NCBI RefSeq assembly: GCF_017304635.1
Contig: NZ_JAFKMA010000002.1
Coordinates: 448,962-512,961, forward strand
Direction of reading: 5' to 3'
DNA from: Sphingomonas sp.
GTDB taxonomy: Bacteria; Pseudomonadota; Alphaproteobacteria; Sphingomonadales; Sphingomonadaceae
DNA length: 64,000 nt
Shown here: positions 8,569-16,604 of the stretch, one piece after another
Layout: each line of letters starts with the position of its first letter
Numbering within the stretch: position 1 is the stretch's first letter
The notes under the pieces: model-generated
The model's database searches: none
What the model was told of the DNA's origin: nothing
What the model saw: only the letters and a program-made list of their open reading frames with translations
Made by a program: the position numbers and the translations under genes

Positions 8569-8592
8569 GCAGGAAACCGACGGGTTTCCTGC
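8569..8592 (-). promoter_or_regulatory. Perfect 10-bp hairpin between peptide gene and adenylation gene
   Basis: GCAGGAAACC, loop GACG, GGTTTCCTGC: ten paired bases, no mismatch. It lies between the peptide gene stop (8624) and the ATG of the next leftward gene (8564). There is no T-run, so it is not a classical terminator. It could reduce read-through, protect the upstream mRNA or mask the ribosome binding site. Confidence 0.5.
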
Positions 8593-8623
8593 AGAGCATG
8601 TAGCTTCCGAAGCAGGTCGGGAC

Positions 8624-8833
8624 TCAGGCGATGATCCCGCCCGAACTCAGGCGATAGGCCAGCTTGACCTTGGTTGCATCGATGGGGCCGCGTGTGAGGC
8701 CCGCGACTTCGTTGATGTGAGAATCGATATTCAGGGCCCGCAGCACCTTCTCGGCAGCGGCTGGCTCCACCCCCGCCTTCCGAGCGACGTCGGCGACAAG
8801 CTGGTGGACTGCGTCAGACTTTCCTTTTTCCAA
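8624..8833 (-). CDS. 69-residue peptide with TTG start, possible RiPP precursor or small helical protein
   Basis: The longest open frame begins at 8962, but the likely start is TTG at 8831-8833 because a perfect AGGAGG lies 5 nt before it. The product has a charged helical N-terminus (KSDAVHQLVADVARKAGVE), a middle ALNIDSHINEVAGLTRG, and a less charged end LAYRLSSGGIIA. That layout (helical leader, short C-terminal segment) fits a ribosomal peptide precursor. The N-terminal half also resembles the first helices of HU-like proteins, so a small DNA-binding or carrier protein is an alternative. A hairpin follows, then adenylation and oxidoreductase genes. A PhyH-type dioxygenase is transcribed away on the other side. 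I do not recognise the family. Confidence 0.55.
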   Translation of the reverse strand: MEKGKSDAVHQLVADVARKAGVEPAAAEKVLRALNIDSHINEVAGLTRGPIDATKVKLAYRLSSGGIIA

Positions 8834-8942
8834 AGCTTCCTCCTGTCGTGACTCGTGGACTTTCACTTTCCACGCGCCACAATCTTGCGAACGAATCGAA
8901 ATTGAGTCAACGTAGATCGAAATAACGATCGCGAAGAGTGAA
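8834..8942. promoter_or_regulatory. Divergent promoter region
   Basis: An AT-rich 109-nt interval between the leftward peptide gene and the rightward dioxygenase gene. It must carry promoters for both directions if the two operons form one cluster. I could not assign -35/-10 boxes or an operator with confidence. Confidence 0.35.
8839..8844 (-). promoter_or_regulatory. Ribosome binding site that sets the peptide start
   Basis: AGGAGG on the minus strand, 5 nt before TTG at 8833. No comparable site precedes the GTG codons further upstream. Confidence 0.6.
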
Positions 8943-9794
8943 ATGCCACCACGATTTAACACTCATGGATGGAAACATTCAGAATGGAGTGAATTTGAAA
9001 GTCGGGGGGTTATCATTCGTCCGAGTGCGTTTGGCTCAAATGAGGTCGCTGATTTACATTCGATATGTTCGGGTTTCGATCTAATTGCATCGGATATGGC
9101 GGGATCTTCCGTTGATGGGGTTTTTCGAAACACCCTGGGATTGAGCCAGCGTTTTGCCGAGCTCGTCTGTGATGAGCGATTGCTCGGACCCGCGTATGAT
9201 TTTTATGGCGAGCAGACCTCGTTGCATGGCTTCGATGTGTTGGTGCGGCAGCCCGATCGCGTGCGTAGAAGCGCTTGGCATTTCGACGGACCTCGCCGTC
9301 TTCCCTACTCTTCGTTCAGTCCGTCGATCCCGCTGGTCTTGAAGATCGGCGTTTGGCTGACAGATGTTGAGACCGCGAAGGCCGGTGCCTACCAGTTTTT
9401 ACCTGGCAGCCACCGGAGGGCACCGACCGAAATCTACAATCTGGAACAAGACGAGCAGGGGCAGACCGATCTCCTTGTCCGGGCTGGAGACGTGACGATC
9501 CATCACTCTGATCTGTGGCATCGCCCCACATCGAGCGGCGATGGCACGCCGCGATACAGCCTCTTCATCACGTACGCACCGTCATGGATCGCGCCACGAG
9601 AGACCTTCGCGGAAGTCGATCTGATGGGCAACGATCGCCTTGCGACACTGCTGCGCTGCTACCCCGATCCAACGGCGCGCATAAAGCCGCCGGCGCAAGA
9701 GGCGCCCCTTCACCCAGATGCCGATCTCGACTTGCTTCGAGGCGACGCGCTTGGCTCCGCTCCACTGCCGTACTGGATTGATCATGATTCATGA
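8943..9794 (+). CDS. PhyH-type Fe(II)/2-oxoglutarate dioxygenase
   Basis: A 283-residue phytanoyl-CoA dioxygenase-like protein. The iron facial triad is visible: H113 and D115 in AWHFDG, and the distal histidine in HHSDLWHRP (H193 most likely). R204 in PRYSLFITY would hold 2-oxoglutarate. GAYQFLPGSHR is typical of the family. Members hydroxylate or halogenate fatty acyl groups, amino acids and natural products. The gene faces away from the peptide operon and overlaps the next gene by 11 nt. It probably hydroxylates an intermediate or the peptide made by the cluster; the substrate is unknown. The first part of the gene is AT-rich. Confidence 0.85.
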   Translation: MPPRFNTHGWKHSEWSEFESRGVIIRPSAFGSNEVADLHSICSGFDLIASDMAGSSVDGVFRNTLGLSQRFAELVCDERLLGPAYDFYGEQTSLHGFDVLVRQPDRVRRSAWHFDGPRRLPYSSFSPSIPLVLKIGVWLTDVETAKAGAYQFLPGSHRRAPTEIYNLEQDEQGQTDLLVRAGDVTIHHSDLWHRPTSSGDGTPRYSLFITYAPSWIAPRETFAEVDLMGNDRLATLLRCYPDPTARIKPPAQEAPLHPDADLDLLRGDALGSAPLPYWIDHDS

Positions 9795-11025
9795 CGAACT
9801 CGATACACGCCTTTTCCGGGCATCGCCCAACTGGATGGAGCAGATGCTTGGAGTCGATGCGTCGGACACAGACGGCGTTCTGGCGGCGCTGACCGAGCGC
9901 TTCAGCCACGAGCAACTGTTGGACGGCGCGCGCGACGTGCTGCGCGCAGGCTCGGAATGGAGGGCAAGCTTCCTGCTGGCCGGGGCGAAAGGAAAGTATC
10001 CCATCCTGATGGCGGCGGATCTGCTTTCCCCATCGGCGAGACGTTCGCTTCTTGTCGACATAATCGTGTCCGATTCGCTCTACGTGCCTTTCCCGCTCAG
10101 AGCAGCCGCCGGCGCCGCATTGCAGTCGGACGACCTCGGTGATCGAATAACAACCGACGCGCTTCGGGGATGTGCAAACGCCGCTTCTCGACGTCGATAC
10201 AAGGATTTATCGGCATCGCCGAGCAACGATATCGATCACGATTTCGAAATCCCGGATCGTCGCGACGAGCGCTCGGCTCTGCTCCTCGAGTCCGCTCGCA
10301 CCGCCATGGTTCGGGATCGAGCGACCGTGTGCCGGCGTCTGCTCGACTTGGGAGAGGACCATCCGCCGATCACCGAATCCTGTGCACCGAAGCACGCATA
10401 TGTACCGCGCAACGCCGACGAGTTGTTCGCCTCATTCACCGCGCCGGGCCTGCGCTGGCCCGATTTTGTCATCGAGTGGAACGAAATCCTCACGGAAACG
10501 CCGCTCGAGCAATACACGACCGCCGAGGTGTTGCGGCTACTCCTGCTGGACCCTGAATATCATTTGCCGGGGCGTAGGCAACGAGCGGTGGCCGACGCGG
10601 TGCATCTCAACCTACTTCGGACGTTCCCCGGTGCAACGATCGGCCTGCGCGCGGGCGTTCTCTTTGTCGAACATGGTTTTACCCCAGAAGCATCGTTCTT
10701 CATCCTGGGGGAGGGCGCCATCGTTGGTAAAGCCTGCGTGCTGGATGGGACCGGCGTCGTGGTCGTGGAAGACGGCGCGTTTCTTGGCGGCGGTCTATCT
10801 CCGATGTTGATCCATACGCATCGACACGTTGCTGGCGGGGGGAGCCGGGAGCGCAAGATGGTGAAGGCGGCTGGTTTCCGCGCAGCGCGGGCGTCGCGTC
10901 TCCCCATGGATTTCGTTGGGCTGCTCGAAGTCGATCAACTCGACAGTGACCGTTGGCCCGGTCTCGCCAATATTCCAGTGGTTGCGGTATCTCGGGAAAG
11001 CCTTTGGGGATCCACACCGGCCTAG
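9784..11025 (+). CDS. Hypothetical protein with C-terminal hexapeptide-repeat-like fold
   Basis: A 413-residue protein. The start ATG at 9784 lies inside the end of the dioxygenase gene; a longer frame from 9718 is unlikely. Residues 1-290 are mostly helical and not recognised. From about 295 to 350 the sequence has short strand-turn repeats (ILGEGAIVGKACVLDG, VVVEDGAFLGGG) and then LSPMLIHTHRH, like left-handed beta-helix acyltransferases with a catalytic histidine. It may be an acyl transfer enzyme of the same pathway as the dioxygenase, translationally coupled to it. The helical front could be a carrier- or substrate-binding part. Function is inferred and weak. Confidence 0.65.
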   Translation: MIHDELDTRLFRASPNWMEQMLGVDASDTDGVLAALTERFSHEQLLDGARDVLRAGSEWRASFLLAGAKGKYPILMAADLLSPSARRSLLVDIIVSDSLYVPFPLRAAAGAALQSDDLGDRITTDALRGCANAASRRRYKDLSASPSNDIDHDFEIPDRRDERSALLLESARTAMVRDRATVCRRLLDLGEDHPPITESCAPKHAYVPRNADELFASFTAPGLRWPDFVIEWNEILTETPLEQYTTAEVLRLLLLDPEYHLPGRRQRAVADAVHLNLLRTFPGATIGLRAGVLFVEHGFTPEASFFILGEGAIVGKACVLDGTGVVVVEDGAFLGGGLSPMLIHTHRHVAGGGSRERKMVKAAGFRAARASRLPMDFVGLLEVDQLDSDRWPGLANIPVVAVSRESLWGSTPA

Positions 11026-11090
11026 GGTGAGGACAGATCGATGTGATTCGCGATCTGATCGAGGCTCCGTAAAAGACAGATGCGAGGAAC
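11023..11090 (+). mobile_element. Decayed IS5-type end
   Basis: The stretch TAGGGTGAGGAC, then GATGTGATTCGCGATCTGAT and CTCCGTA, resembles the left end of the IS5-type remnant at 20446 (GGGTCAGGACCCATTGATG, GCGATCTGATTCAGGTTCCG). No transposase follows. It begins at the stop codon of the hexapeptide-repeat gene and may mark the right edge of the acquired cluster. Confidence 0.4.
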
Positions 11091-11595
11091 CTTCACTGGC
11101 TGTCCCGTCACTTTCAGCTCCGCCATCGCGCGCTCTGCCACCATCATCTTCTGGCTGTGATCCATGCGTCCTGACCTTGGGCTCCGCCGCCCGGATCGCG
11201 AATGGAGGCCGGCGCGTATGCGGGACGCTCACTGGCGACGAATGTTGCTGGCAAACATCGGCTGAACCTGTTCCACAAGTGTCACGCCGGCTCGCGGCAG
11301 ATGCCCGATTCATCCAGCCACAAAGATAGCTCGCTACCCGGAAAAAGTGCAAAACTCATCGGCCTGGAACTGTCTTAGAAGAGAAGTTTCGACAATCTTT
11401 CTTACGATGCGGGCGTCACCTTCCAACGCTTAGGCACTTCCGCGGTACGTCATTTTGACGGCAAATACTCGCAAAACGGTGTCGATTTCACTGGCTCTCG
11501 CCAGAAGGCGAGATATCGTGAACGGATCGTTTGCGCGTTCCACTCGGGCACTGCGGCGATCGGATCCGCACGGCACGCGACGACCTGGAAGGGAA
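11091..11595. other. Intergenic stretch, no gene seen
   Basis: About 500 nt between the IS-like end and the protease gene. Open frames here are shadows without a family or binding site. The promoter of the protease gene is probably in the last 150 nt, but no box is clear. Confidence 0.4.
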
Positions 11596-14421
11596 ATGTC
11601 GATGGGGTCCCTTAAAAGCCTGTTCGCTCTGCTCTTTTGCGCGTTCGCGCTGTTCGCCGCGCGCCCTGCGTTCGCGGACCAAATCATCTGCACATCCGAT
11701 GGGTCGGGTGTCGATACGTGCGAAATCGTGCAGCCGAACGTCCTCAAGCCGATGACGACCTATCCCACGATCATGCTGCATCAGAATGACCAGATTCTGT
11801 CGATCGAAGCTGACGGATGCGTCCAGACCGGAGGGACCGGTGCGACGTGGAAGCGCTATCTCGATCCGGACGCTCGGACCGGCTCATCGCCTGCAGTGCG
11901 ATATTACGGAACGATCCAAATCCCGGGCCAACCAGTGAGACGTATTGTCGATGTGCAGCGCCTCATCAGTGCGTTGCCCGTCGCCGACGGGCCGTTGGGT
12001 CTCGGCTATGAGGATGATGGCTATTCCGACAACGGTTATTACAGCCATGACAGCGGAACCGGTGGACAGTGCGCGGATGTGTACGGATCGAACCATGGGC
12101 GCGCCACGGTCAAGATCGTCATCAAGCGTGGGTCCGTCCCGTTCGCCGCTGCTGGCACGATATTCGGCCAATGTACGCCTCAAGGAACCAACCAGGCGGC
12201 GTGTCACGTCGATCGACCCGATGTGACGCAGGCTAGCGAAAATTACCCTAGCGTGATTTTCGCTCCTGGGGATCAAGTTCAGGTAGCTGCCGGAGGCTGC
12301 GTTCAGACCGGCGGTGCGGGAAAGACTTGGAAACGCTATGTCGACCCCGATCGGAACACATCTGACCCGAATCATGCTTATAGCGGAGAAATCGCGATAC
12401 CGGGCGCGACCCCAGGCTTGGTTCGCATCTCCTCAATCCTCGGCAAGACCCTTACCTCGACTGGTGGCGTCCTGCAGCTCGGCTACCTCGACAAGGGTGG
12501 GCTAGGCGACAACGGCTACTGGAGCCATGACGACGGAACCGACGGCCAATGCCATGGCGAGGTTGAAGCGCATCTCGATCTGACGATCACTCACGCCGCT
12601 ATGCCGGCGTCGGCGCACATCACGTTTGACGGAATGGAAGTCACACAAGCGATCCAGGACATGAGTTTGTCCGTCCCGCTCGTCGCCGCGAAGCCGACCT
12701 TTGTCCGCGTTTATGTGTCGGGCACGGTTGCCGGTGTGTCCTCCATTAACGGGTTGCTCCGCGTGACCCGCAACGGCGCGATGGTCGCGACGCTTGGCCC
12801 GCAAAAGCCTCTGGCCCTTGGTATTGCCTCGCTGCATGCAAGGCGGGAGGATTTGAACGGCGCTCTAGAGTATCAGCTTCCGGCGATCGCAACAGCAGCA
12901 GGACCGACAACTCTGTCACTCATCGATGTGACAGATGCGGCAACCGGCAAACCTATCGATTGCCACCTCTGCACCGCAACGGTGGCAACATTTGTGTCGG
13001 GTCCACCGCTGCGGCTGCGGGTCATTGGAGTCACCTATATCGATCCGGCGACGACGGCGACGCTCGCACCTGCAGATGCCGACTACAATATGCTCGCGAG
13101 CTGGCTCGGCAGGGCGTACCCGGTGCCGTCGGTCCAATGGACGCGTGCGGAAGTGACAGGCGATTTCGCACCGCCTTTCAAGAACGACATCAACCACGAA
13201 ATGACGTGCGACCACGTCAACTCGTTCGTCGGCGCAATACGGGCAAAGGACATTTCGAACGGAGCCGATGCACGCACTCACTATTTCGGCTTAGTCGCCA
13301 GCACTTCAGCGAATTTCTACCGCGGCTGCTCGGCCGTCCCCACATCGCCTCAACCCAAGTCTGTCGCATCCGGACCGGCCGGCAAAAACGCCTTCGGCGA
13401 CACCGACGGAAGCTATGCCGATTGGTATGGAGGGCATGAACTGGGCCATAGTTTCGGCCGAAAGCATCCGGGCATCTGCGGCGAAACCAAGGACGATCCA
13501 TCCTACCCGTATTCCGATGGCTTTATCTCGGACGTGGCTGGTACGTTCGAGGGCTGGGACATGGGCGACAGCAGGGTCGATCTCGATGGGAGTGTTATCA
13601 CGCCGCCGACGGTCGGCAACCCGATCCCACTACAGATTATCCCCGGACATGTCGGCACGGAAATCATGACCTACTGTAACCTTCCGCAGTGGTTGAGCGC
13701 TTACACGTACAAGGGGGTTCTCGCGCAGGTGACAGCAGAGGATCAGAAGTTTGGCCCATTACACGAGAAGAGCCGAGCTTCCGACCAGCGGGGCATGAAA
13801 GCGGGCGACTTCGTGCATGTCAGCGGTCTGGTCGATCTCAGCGCCGGCACGGGTTCGATCGAAGCAGTCTTCCCGGTCACGCGGGCCGAAGCACCGGTCG
13901 ACGCGTTGGCTGACGTTCAACTCATCGCGTTCGATCCTTCAGGTCAAGAGATACAGCGCTTCGCCGTCGATGCGACTCCAATAAGCGACCATGGTCCCGA
14001 TCGAATAGTCGCCCTGATATCCGCGGAGATTCCCGCTCTGCCGACCATGTCCCGCATCGATCTCGCTGTAAGAGGTCGAACCGCTGCTACGTTCAAATCT
14101 GGGTTGACGGCGCCGTCGGCACCGGAACGACCGCGATTGACGTCTTTGTCATTCGGCTTGGCGGAGCGCAAAATCGAGCCGCGGGTTCGTTTGAGCTGGG
14201 CGGCCTCTCACGCATTGTCGGACGGAGACGTCCGCTACATCATCGAAGTACAAAGCGAAGGCTTGTGGCAAACGGTAGCGATCAATTTATCCAACCCAAC
14301 AACAATCTTGCCGCTGCGCGAAATCATTGGAAGACCGCTGCGGATCACGGCGACTAACGGTTTGAAAAATTCCGCTTCGGTATTTGTACCGCCAATCGGT
14401 GCCACCCGCCCTCTACATTAG
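11596..14421 (+). CDS. Secreted metzincin-type zinc protease with tandem N-terminal repeats
   Basis: A 941-residue protein starting at the ATG preceded by GGAAGGGA; upstream codons in frame are not needed. Residues 1-26 are a signal peptide (SLFALLFCAFALFAARPAFA). Two repeats follow, about 30-170 and 180-330, each with GGCVQTGG.G.TWKRY.DP, a strand-rich body, and DNGY.SHD.GT.GQC, resembling a carbohydrate-binding fold. The catalytic motif HELGHSFGRKH at residues 614-624 has the HExxHxxGxxH form of metzincins, and EIMTYC further on fits the Met-turn. The C-terminus is strand-rich. It is likely exported to the periplasm or outside, with the repeats binding a polymer. It stands alone. The substrate is unknown. 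Confidence 0.75.
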   Translation: MSMGSLKSLFALLFCAFALFAARPAFADQIICTSDGSGVDTCEIVQPNVLKPMTTYPTIMLHQNDQILSIEADGCVQTGGTGATWKRYLDPDARTGSSPAVRYYGTIQIPGQPVRRIVDVQRLISALPVADGPLGLGYEDDGYSDNGYYSHDSGTGGQCADVYGSNHGRATVKIVIKRGSVPFAAAGTIFGQCTPQGTNQAACHVDRPDVTQASENYPSVIFAPGDQVQVAAGGCVQTGGAGKTWKRYVDPDRNTSDPNHAYSGEIAIPGATPGLVRISSILGKTLTSTGGVLQLGYLDKGGLGDNGYWSHDDGTDGQCHGEVEAHLDLTITHAAMPASAHITFDGMEVTQAIQDMSLSVPLVAAKPTFVRVYVSGTVAGVSSINGLLRVTRNGAMVATLGPQKPLALGIASLHARREDLNGALEYQLPAIATAAGPTTLSLIDVTDAATGKPIDCHLCTATVATFVSGPPLRLRVIGVTYIDPATTATLAPADADYNMLASWLGRAYPVPSVQWTRAEVTGDFAPPFKNDINHEMTCDHVNSFVGAIRAKDISNGADARTHYFGLVASTSANFYRGCSAVPTSPQPKSVASGPAGKNAFGDTDGSYADWYGGHELGHSFGRKHPGICGETKDDPSYPYSDGFISDVAGTFEGWDMGDSRVDLDGSVITPPTVGNPIPLQIIPGHVGTEIMTYCNLPQWLSAYTYKGVLAQVTAEDQKFGPLHEKSRASDQRGMKAGDFVHVSGLVDLSAGTGSIEAVFPVTRAEAPVDALADVQLIAFDPSGQEIQRFAVDATPISDHGPDRIVALISAEIPALPTMSRIDLAVRGRTAATFKSGLTAPSAPERPRLTSLSFGLAERKIEPRVRLSWAASHALSDGDVRYIIEVQSEGLWQTVAINLSNPTTILPLREIIGRPLRITATNGLKNSASVFVPPIGATRPLH

Positions 14422-14572
14422 ATCGATGCTCTCGTCTTCCACTCGGTTGCGCCAATGTCCTGCGGTTTGGGTGACCCGTTGCCACTGCTTCTTGCCGCAA
14501 ACCTTTCGTCCCCCCGTCTGGTCCCGCTGAACCAGACAATTGGATGGTCAAAGCGGCCGATCGGTTAACGTT

Positions 14573-14905
14573 TCAGGTCCTGAGCCGACTAACTGCCCGC
14601 TTCCAGTCACGCTCATCGGGAAGCGGCAGCTGGAAATCATCCGGCGACTCCGTCACCAGCTCGATCCGTAGTGCCCGAACCCTTTTGCCAAATGCATCAC
14701 GGCATCGCTTGCAATAGAGGTGCTGAGGAACGTCACGAAGCTTACCTTTCCAACCCTTGCGTTCGAACAGCCACCACAACCCGTGAGGGTTGAACGTGAT
14801 CGAATGCCGGCATCGTCCGCAGGTGAGCTTGATCGCCTTATGCCAGGCGGCCGCCTCGAACAGGCTCGTCGCCTCCCGCGTGCCATCGCTGGTCCAGCGC
14901 GCCAT
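14573..14905 (-). CDS. Hypothetical protein with zinc-ribbon-like cysteines, 110 aa
   Basis: No family recognised. Two cysteine pairs, CGRC and CKRC, about 40 residues apart suggest a small zinc-binding ribbon. Between them lie GLWWLFERKGW and LRDVPQHLYC. The start ATG at 14905 overlaps the stop of the SRAP-like gene by one base (TGATG), so it is probably translated from the same message. The product could be a nucleic-acid-binding partner of the SRAP-like protein; that is inferred from context only. Confidence 0.6.
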   Translation of the reverse strand: MARWTSDGTREATSLFEAAAWHKAIKLTCGRCRHSITFNPHGLWWLFERKGWKGKLRDVPQHLYCKRCRDAFGKRVRALRIELVTESPDDFQLPLPDERDWKRAVSRLRT

Positions 14906-15873
14906 CAAATACCAGGGCGGCTGATCGGATCGACCTGACGAAGAAGCTGCGACGGTAGTGCCGCAACCAGGTTGAACACATCGTATCGCTGCATCTTGTC
15001 CAGCCAGCGCGCCTCGTCCTCGGGCAGCAATATCACTGGCATCGCCTTGACGCCGATCGCAGCGAACGCGGCATTAGGCTCGGTCGTCAGAATGGCGAAA
15101 GCGCGATGATCGCCGTTCGATCGATACACGCCCGCAAAGCTGGCGGGCTCGTTCGATGCAAATTCGAACCAATGCGTCTGGCGGCCACCCTGCGCGTCAC
15201 GACCACCGGCGACAGCGAAAGACTGAAACGGGACGAGGCATCGAGAGAATTGATTGCACGTCGGGAGCCAATGCCGGCCCCATGCCGTGCTGACGTTGGT
15301 GATCGCGTTCTGCACAGGGCCGCCGCGTCGCCCCGATAGTCGCCGCTCGAAGCCCCATACGGCCGGTTCAAGCTGGCGAAGCATGCCGAGCTTGTTCACG
15401 ATCCACGCGATCCCGCGCGTGCTTACTCCGGTCAATGGTGCCGTGTTTTCCGACCGCAACTGTTCGATCGCGAACCGCCGGAACAGCGCTGGCAGATCGC
15501 GATCGAGCGCAATGTGCGTGCAGATCCCGCGTTCGATCGCGATCCGCCCATTGTCACGGATCGCCCCGATCTCGTCGAGCAGCGCGGTGTCGTCGTCGAT
15601 GCCCAGGTCGCGAAGAATGCCAATGCGAGCAGCGCTCAAGTCGTTGCTGCGACCGACGTCGTTATTGTTGCTCGACGACGACGTGCGCATCAGTTCCAGC
15701 GCGTGGATGAACGCGCCATAGGGCCGCGGGTCGCCATCGCCGAGACTGGCGAGCAAGGCCAGCAACGCGCGCAGGTCGGGCGAGGCCGTCATGCTCTGGT
15801 GAGCCGCAGCATCTCGCGTTCGATCGAGCGCGGCCAGCGCCATGATGATCGCCCGGATACGGATGACCGACAT
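14905..15873 (-). CDS. Divergent SRAP-like protein with unknown N-terminal region
   Basis: A 322-residue protein. The last 170 residues align by eye with the SRAP protein at 16605: PAVWGF, AITNVSTAWGRHW, RCLVPFQSF, HWFEFAS, FAGVYR, FAILTTEPNAAFAAIGVKAMPVIL and AALPSQLL match its WGWPNP, VVNVRNY, RCLVPFTQF, HWFSIPS, FAGIWR and MPVML segments. SRAP (YedK/HMCES) proteins crosslink to abasic sites in single-stranded DNA through cysteine 2. Here that cysteine is missing, because about 150 unrecognised residues precede the domain. It may have lost the chemistry, or a start may have been lost. It sits between two small genes in a leftward three-gene operon. Confidence 0.6.
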   Translation of the reverse strand: MSVIRIRAIIMALAALDRTRDAAAHQSMTASPDLRALLALLASLGDGDPRPYGAFIHALELMRTSSSSNNNDVGRSNDLSAARIGILRDLGIDDDTALLDEIGAIRDNGRIAIERGICTHIALDRDLPALFRRFAIEQLRSENTAPLTGVSTRGIAWIVNKLGMLRQLEPAVWGFERRLSGRRGGPVQNAITNVSTAWGRHWLPTCNQFSRCLVPFQSFAVAGGRDAQGGRQTHWFEFASNEPASFAGVYRSNGDHRAFAILTTEPNAAFAAIGVKAMPVILLPEDEARWLDKMQRYDVFNLVAALPSQLLRQVDPISRPGI

Positions 15874-15893
15874 GTCGGGCCAGGAGCGGCGAG

Positions 15894-16103
15894 TCAGGCT
15901 GCGGCGAATAGCGGCAATTGCTCGCCCGCATTGGCCGTCAGCGCCTTGGCCTGGCGGGCGGCATCCACGGCTTGCCGGTAATGGACCGTGCCTGTGCGCT
16001 CGGCCTCATCGAACCCGATCGGTGCCCAATCCTCGGTTGGGTAGCAGGCATCGTAAACCGCGCGCGCCATCGCACGCAGCAGCGGATCGTGCTGCACGTT
16101 CAA
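15894..16103 (-). CDS. Small hypothetical protein, 69 aa
   Basis: No family recognised. A soluble product with YDACYPTEDWAPIGFDEAERTG-like composition near the front and a helical alanine-rich end. It begins the leftward operon with the SRAP-like gene 20 nt downstream. Short proteins of this kind are frequent in sphingomonads. No function can be read from it. Confidence 0.5.
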   Translation of the reverse strand: MNVQHDPLLRAMARAVYDACYPTEDWAPIGFDEAERTGTVHYRQAVDAARQAKALTANAGEQLPLFAAA

Positions 16104-16313
16104 TCTCCATCGCTGTCGAATCGCCGGGTCGGCGGGGAGCCCAGAGCTAGAACAAAAAAAGAACGGATTGCAATCATTTCATGCTAAAGCCGTCGCCGTC
16201 GATTCGCGGCATGGAGGCCGATCATGGAGAATTTCACCTGCGCGCGCTGGCGGGCTCCGATGGAGGCGCAGCCGCTTTAGGAGGCTCCCGTCTTTGTATT
16301 CCAGGGCGGCCAT

Positions 16314-16511
16314 GTGTTCCGCGAGGGAACGAAAGTGGGGGTCTATGAGCAGAGCGGTACACAGTTCGTCGCAGGGCTCGACGAGCATACCACACTCATC
16401 GTGCCGCTCGGTCAGGATGGGCCAAACACCTACTCGGCGACGTTCGTCCTCGGGGAAGACGACGACGAGATGTGCCTACCCGGCGCGCTCATCCGCGAAC
16501 CACTCAACTAG
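16314..16511 (+). CDS. Small hypothetical protein, 5' end uncertain or broken
   Basis: A product of 65 residues from a GTG at 16314. The same frame reads sensibly further upstream (PVFVFQGGHVFREG) to an in-frame TAG at 16278-16280. Before that TAG the frame is open again to an ATG at 16224. An AGGAGG overlaps the TAG but no standard start follows at the right distance in frame. Either the gene uses the weak GTG, or a nonsense change has split it. Family unknown. Confidence 0.45.
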   Translation: MFREGTKVGVYEQSGTQFVAGLDEHTTLIVPLGQDGPNTYSATFVLGEDDDEMCLPGALIREPLN

Positions 16512-16601
16512 CTAGCCACCCCAAGGTGGTGCGATGAGCCAGAACAGCACCGCCAGCCCGACGAGGCACCATAATAAGCCATCGAGCGCGCGGCGCGCCA
16601 T
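16512..16601 (-). CDS. Single-helix membrane miniprotein, 29 aa
   Basis: A very short gene: ATG 3 nt after the stop of the SRAP gene, product MARRALDGLLWCLVGLAVL followed by FWLIAPPWGG. It has two arginines at the front and one hydrophobic helix of about 18 residues, the layout of a single-pass membrane peptide with cytoplasmic N-terminus. Tight spacing suggests translational coupling to the SRAP gene. It has no known family. Support is composition and position only. Confidence 0.45.
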   Translation of the reverse strand: MARRALDGLLWCLVGLAVLFWLIAPPWGG

Positions 16602-16604
16602 GCT

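Noticed and set aside
8834-8962. N-terminal extension of the small peptide to a GTG at 8962
   Set aside because: No binding site at the GTG; it would cross the divergent promoter region and the dioxygenase start.
1-11025. Treating 1-11 kb as a single biosynthetic cluster
   Set aside because: Regulators and unrelated small genes lie between 3.4 and 6.0 kb, and no enzyme links the two sets. Possible, but not supported by the sequence.
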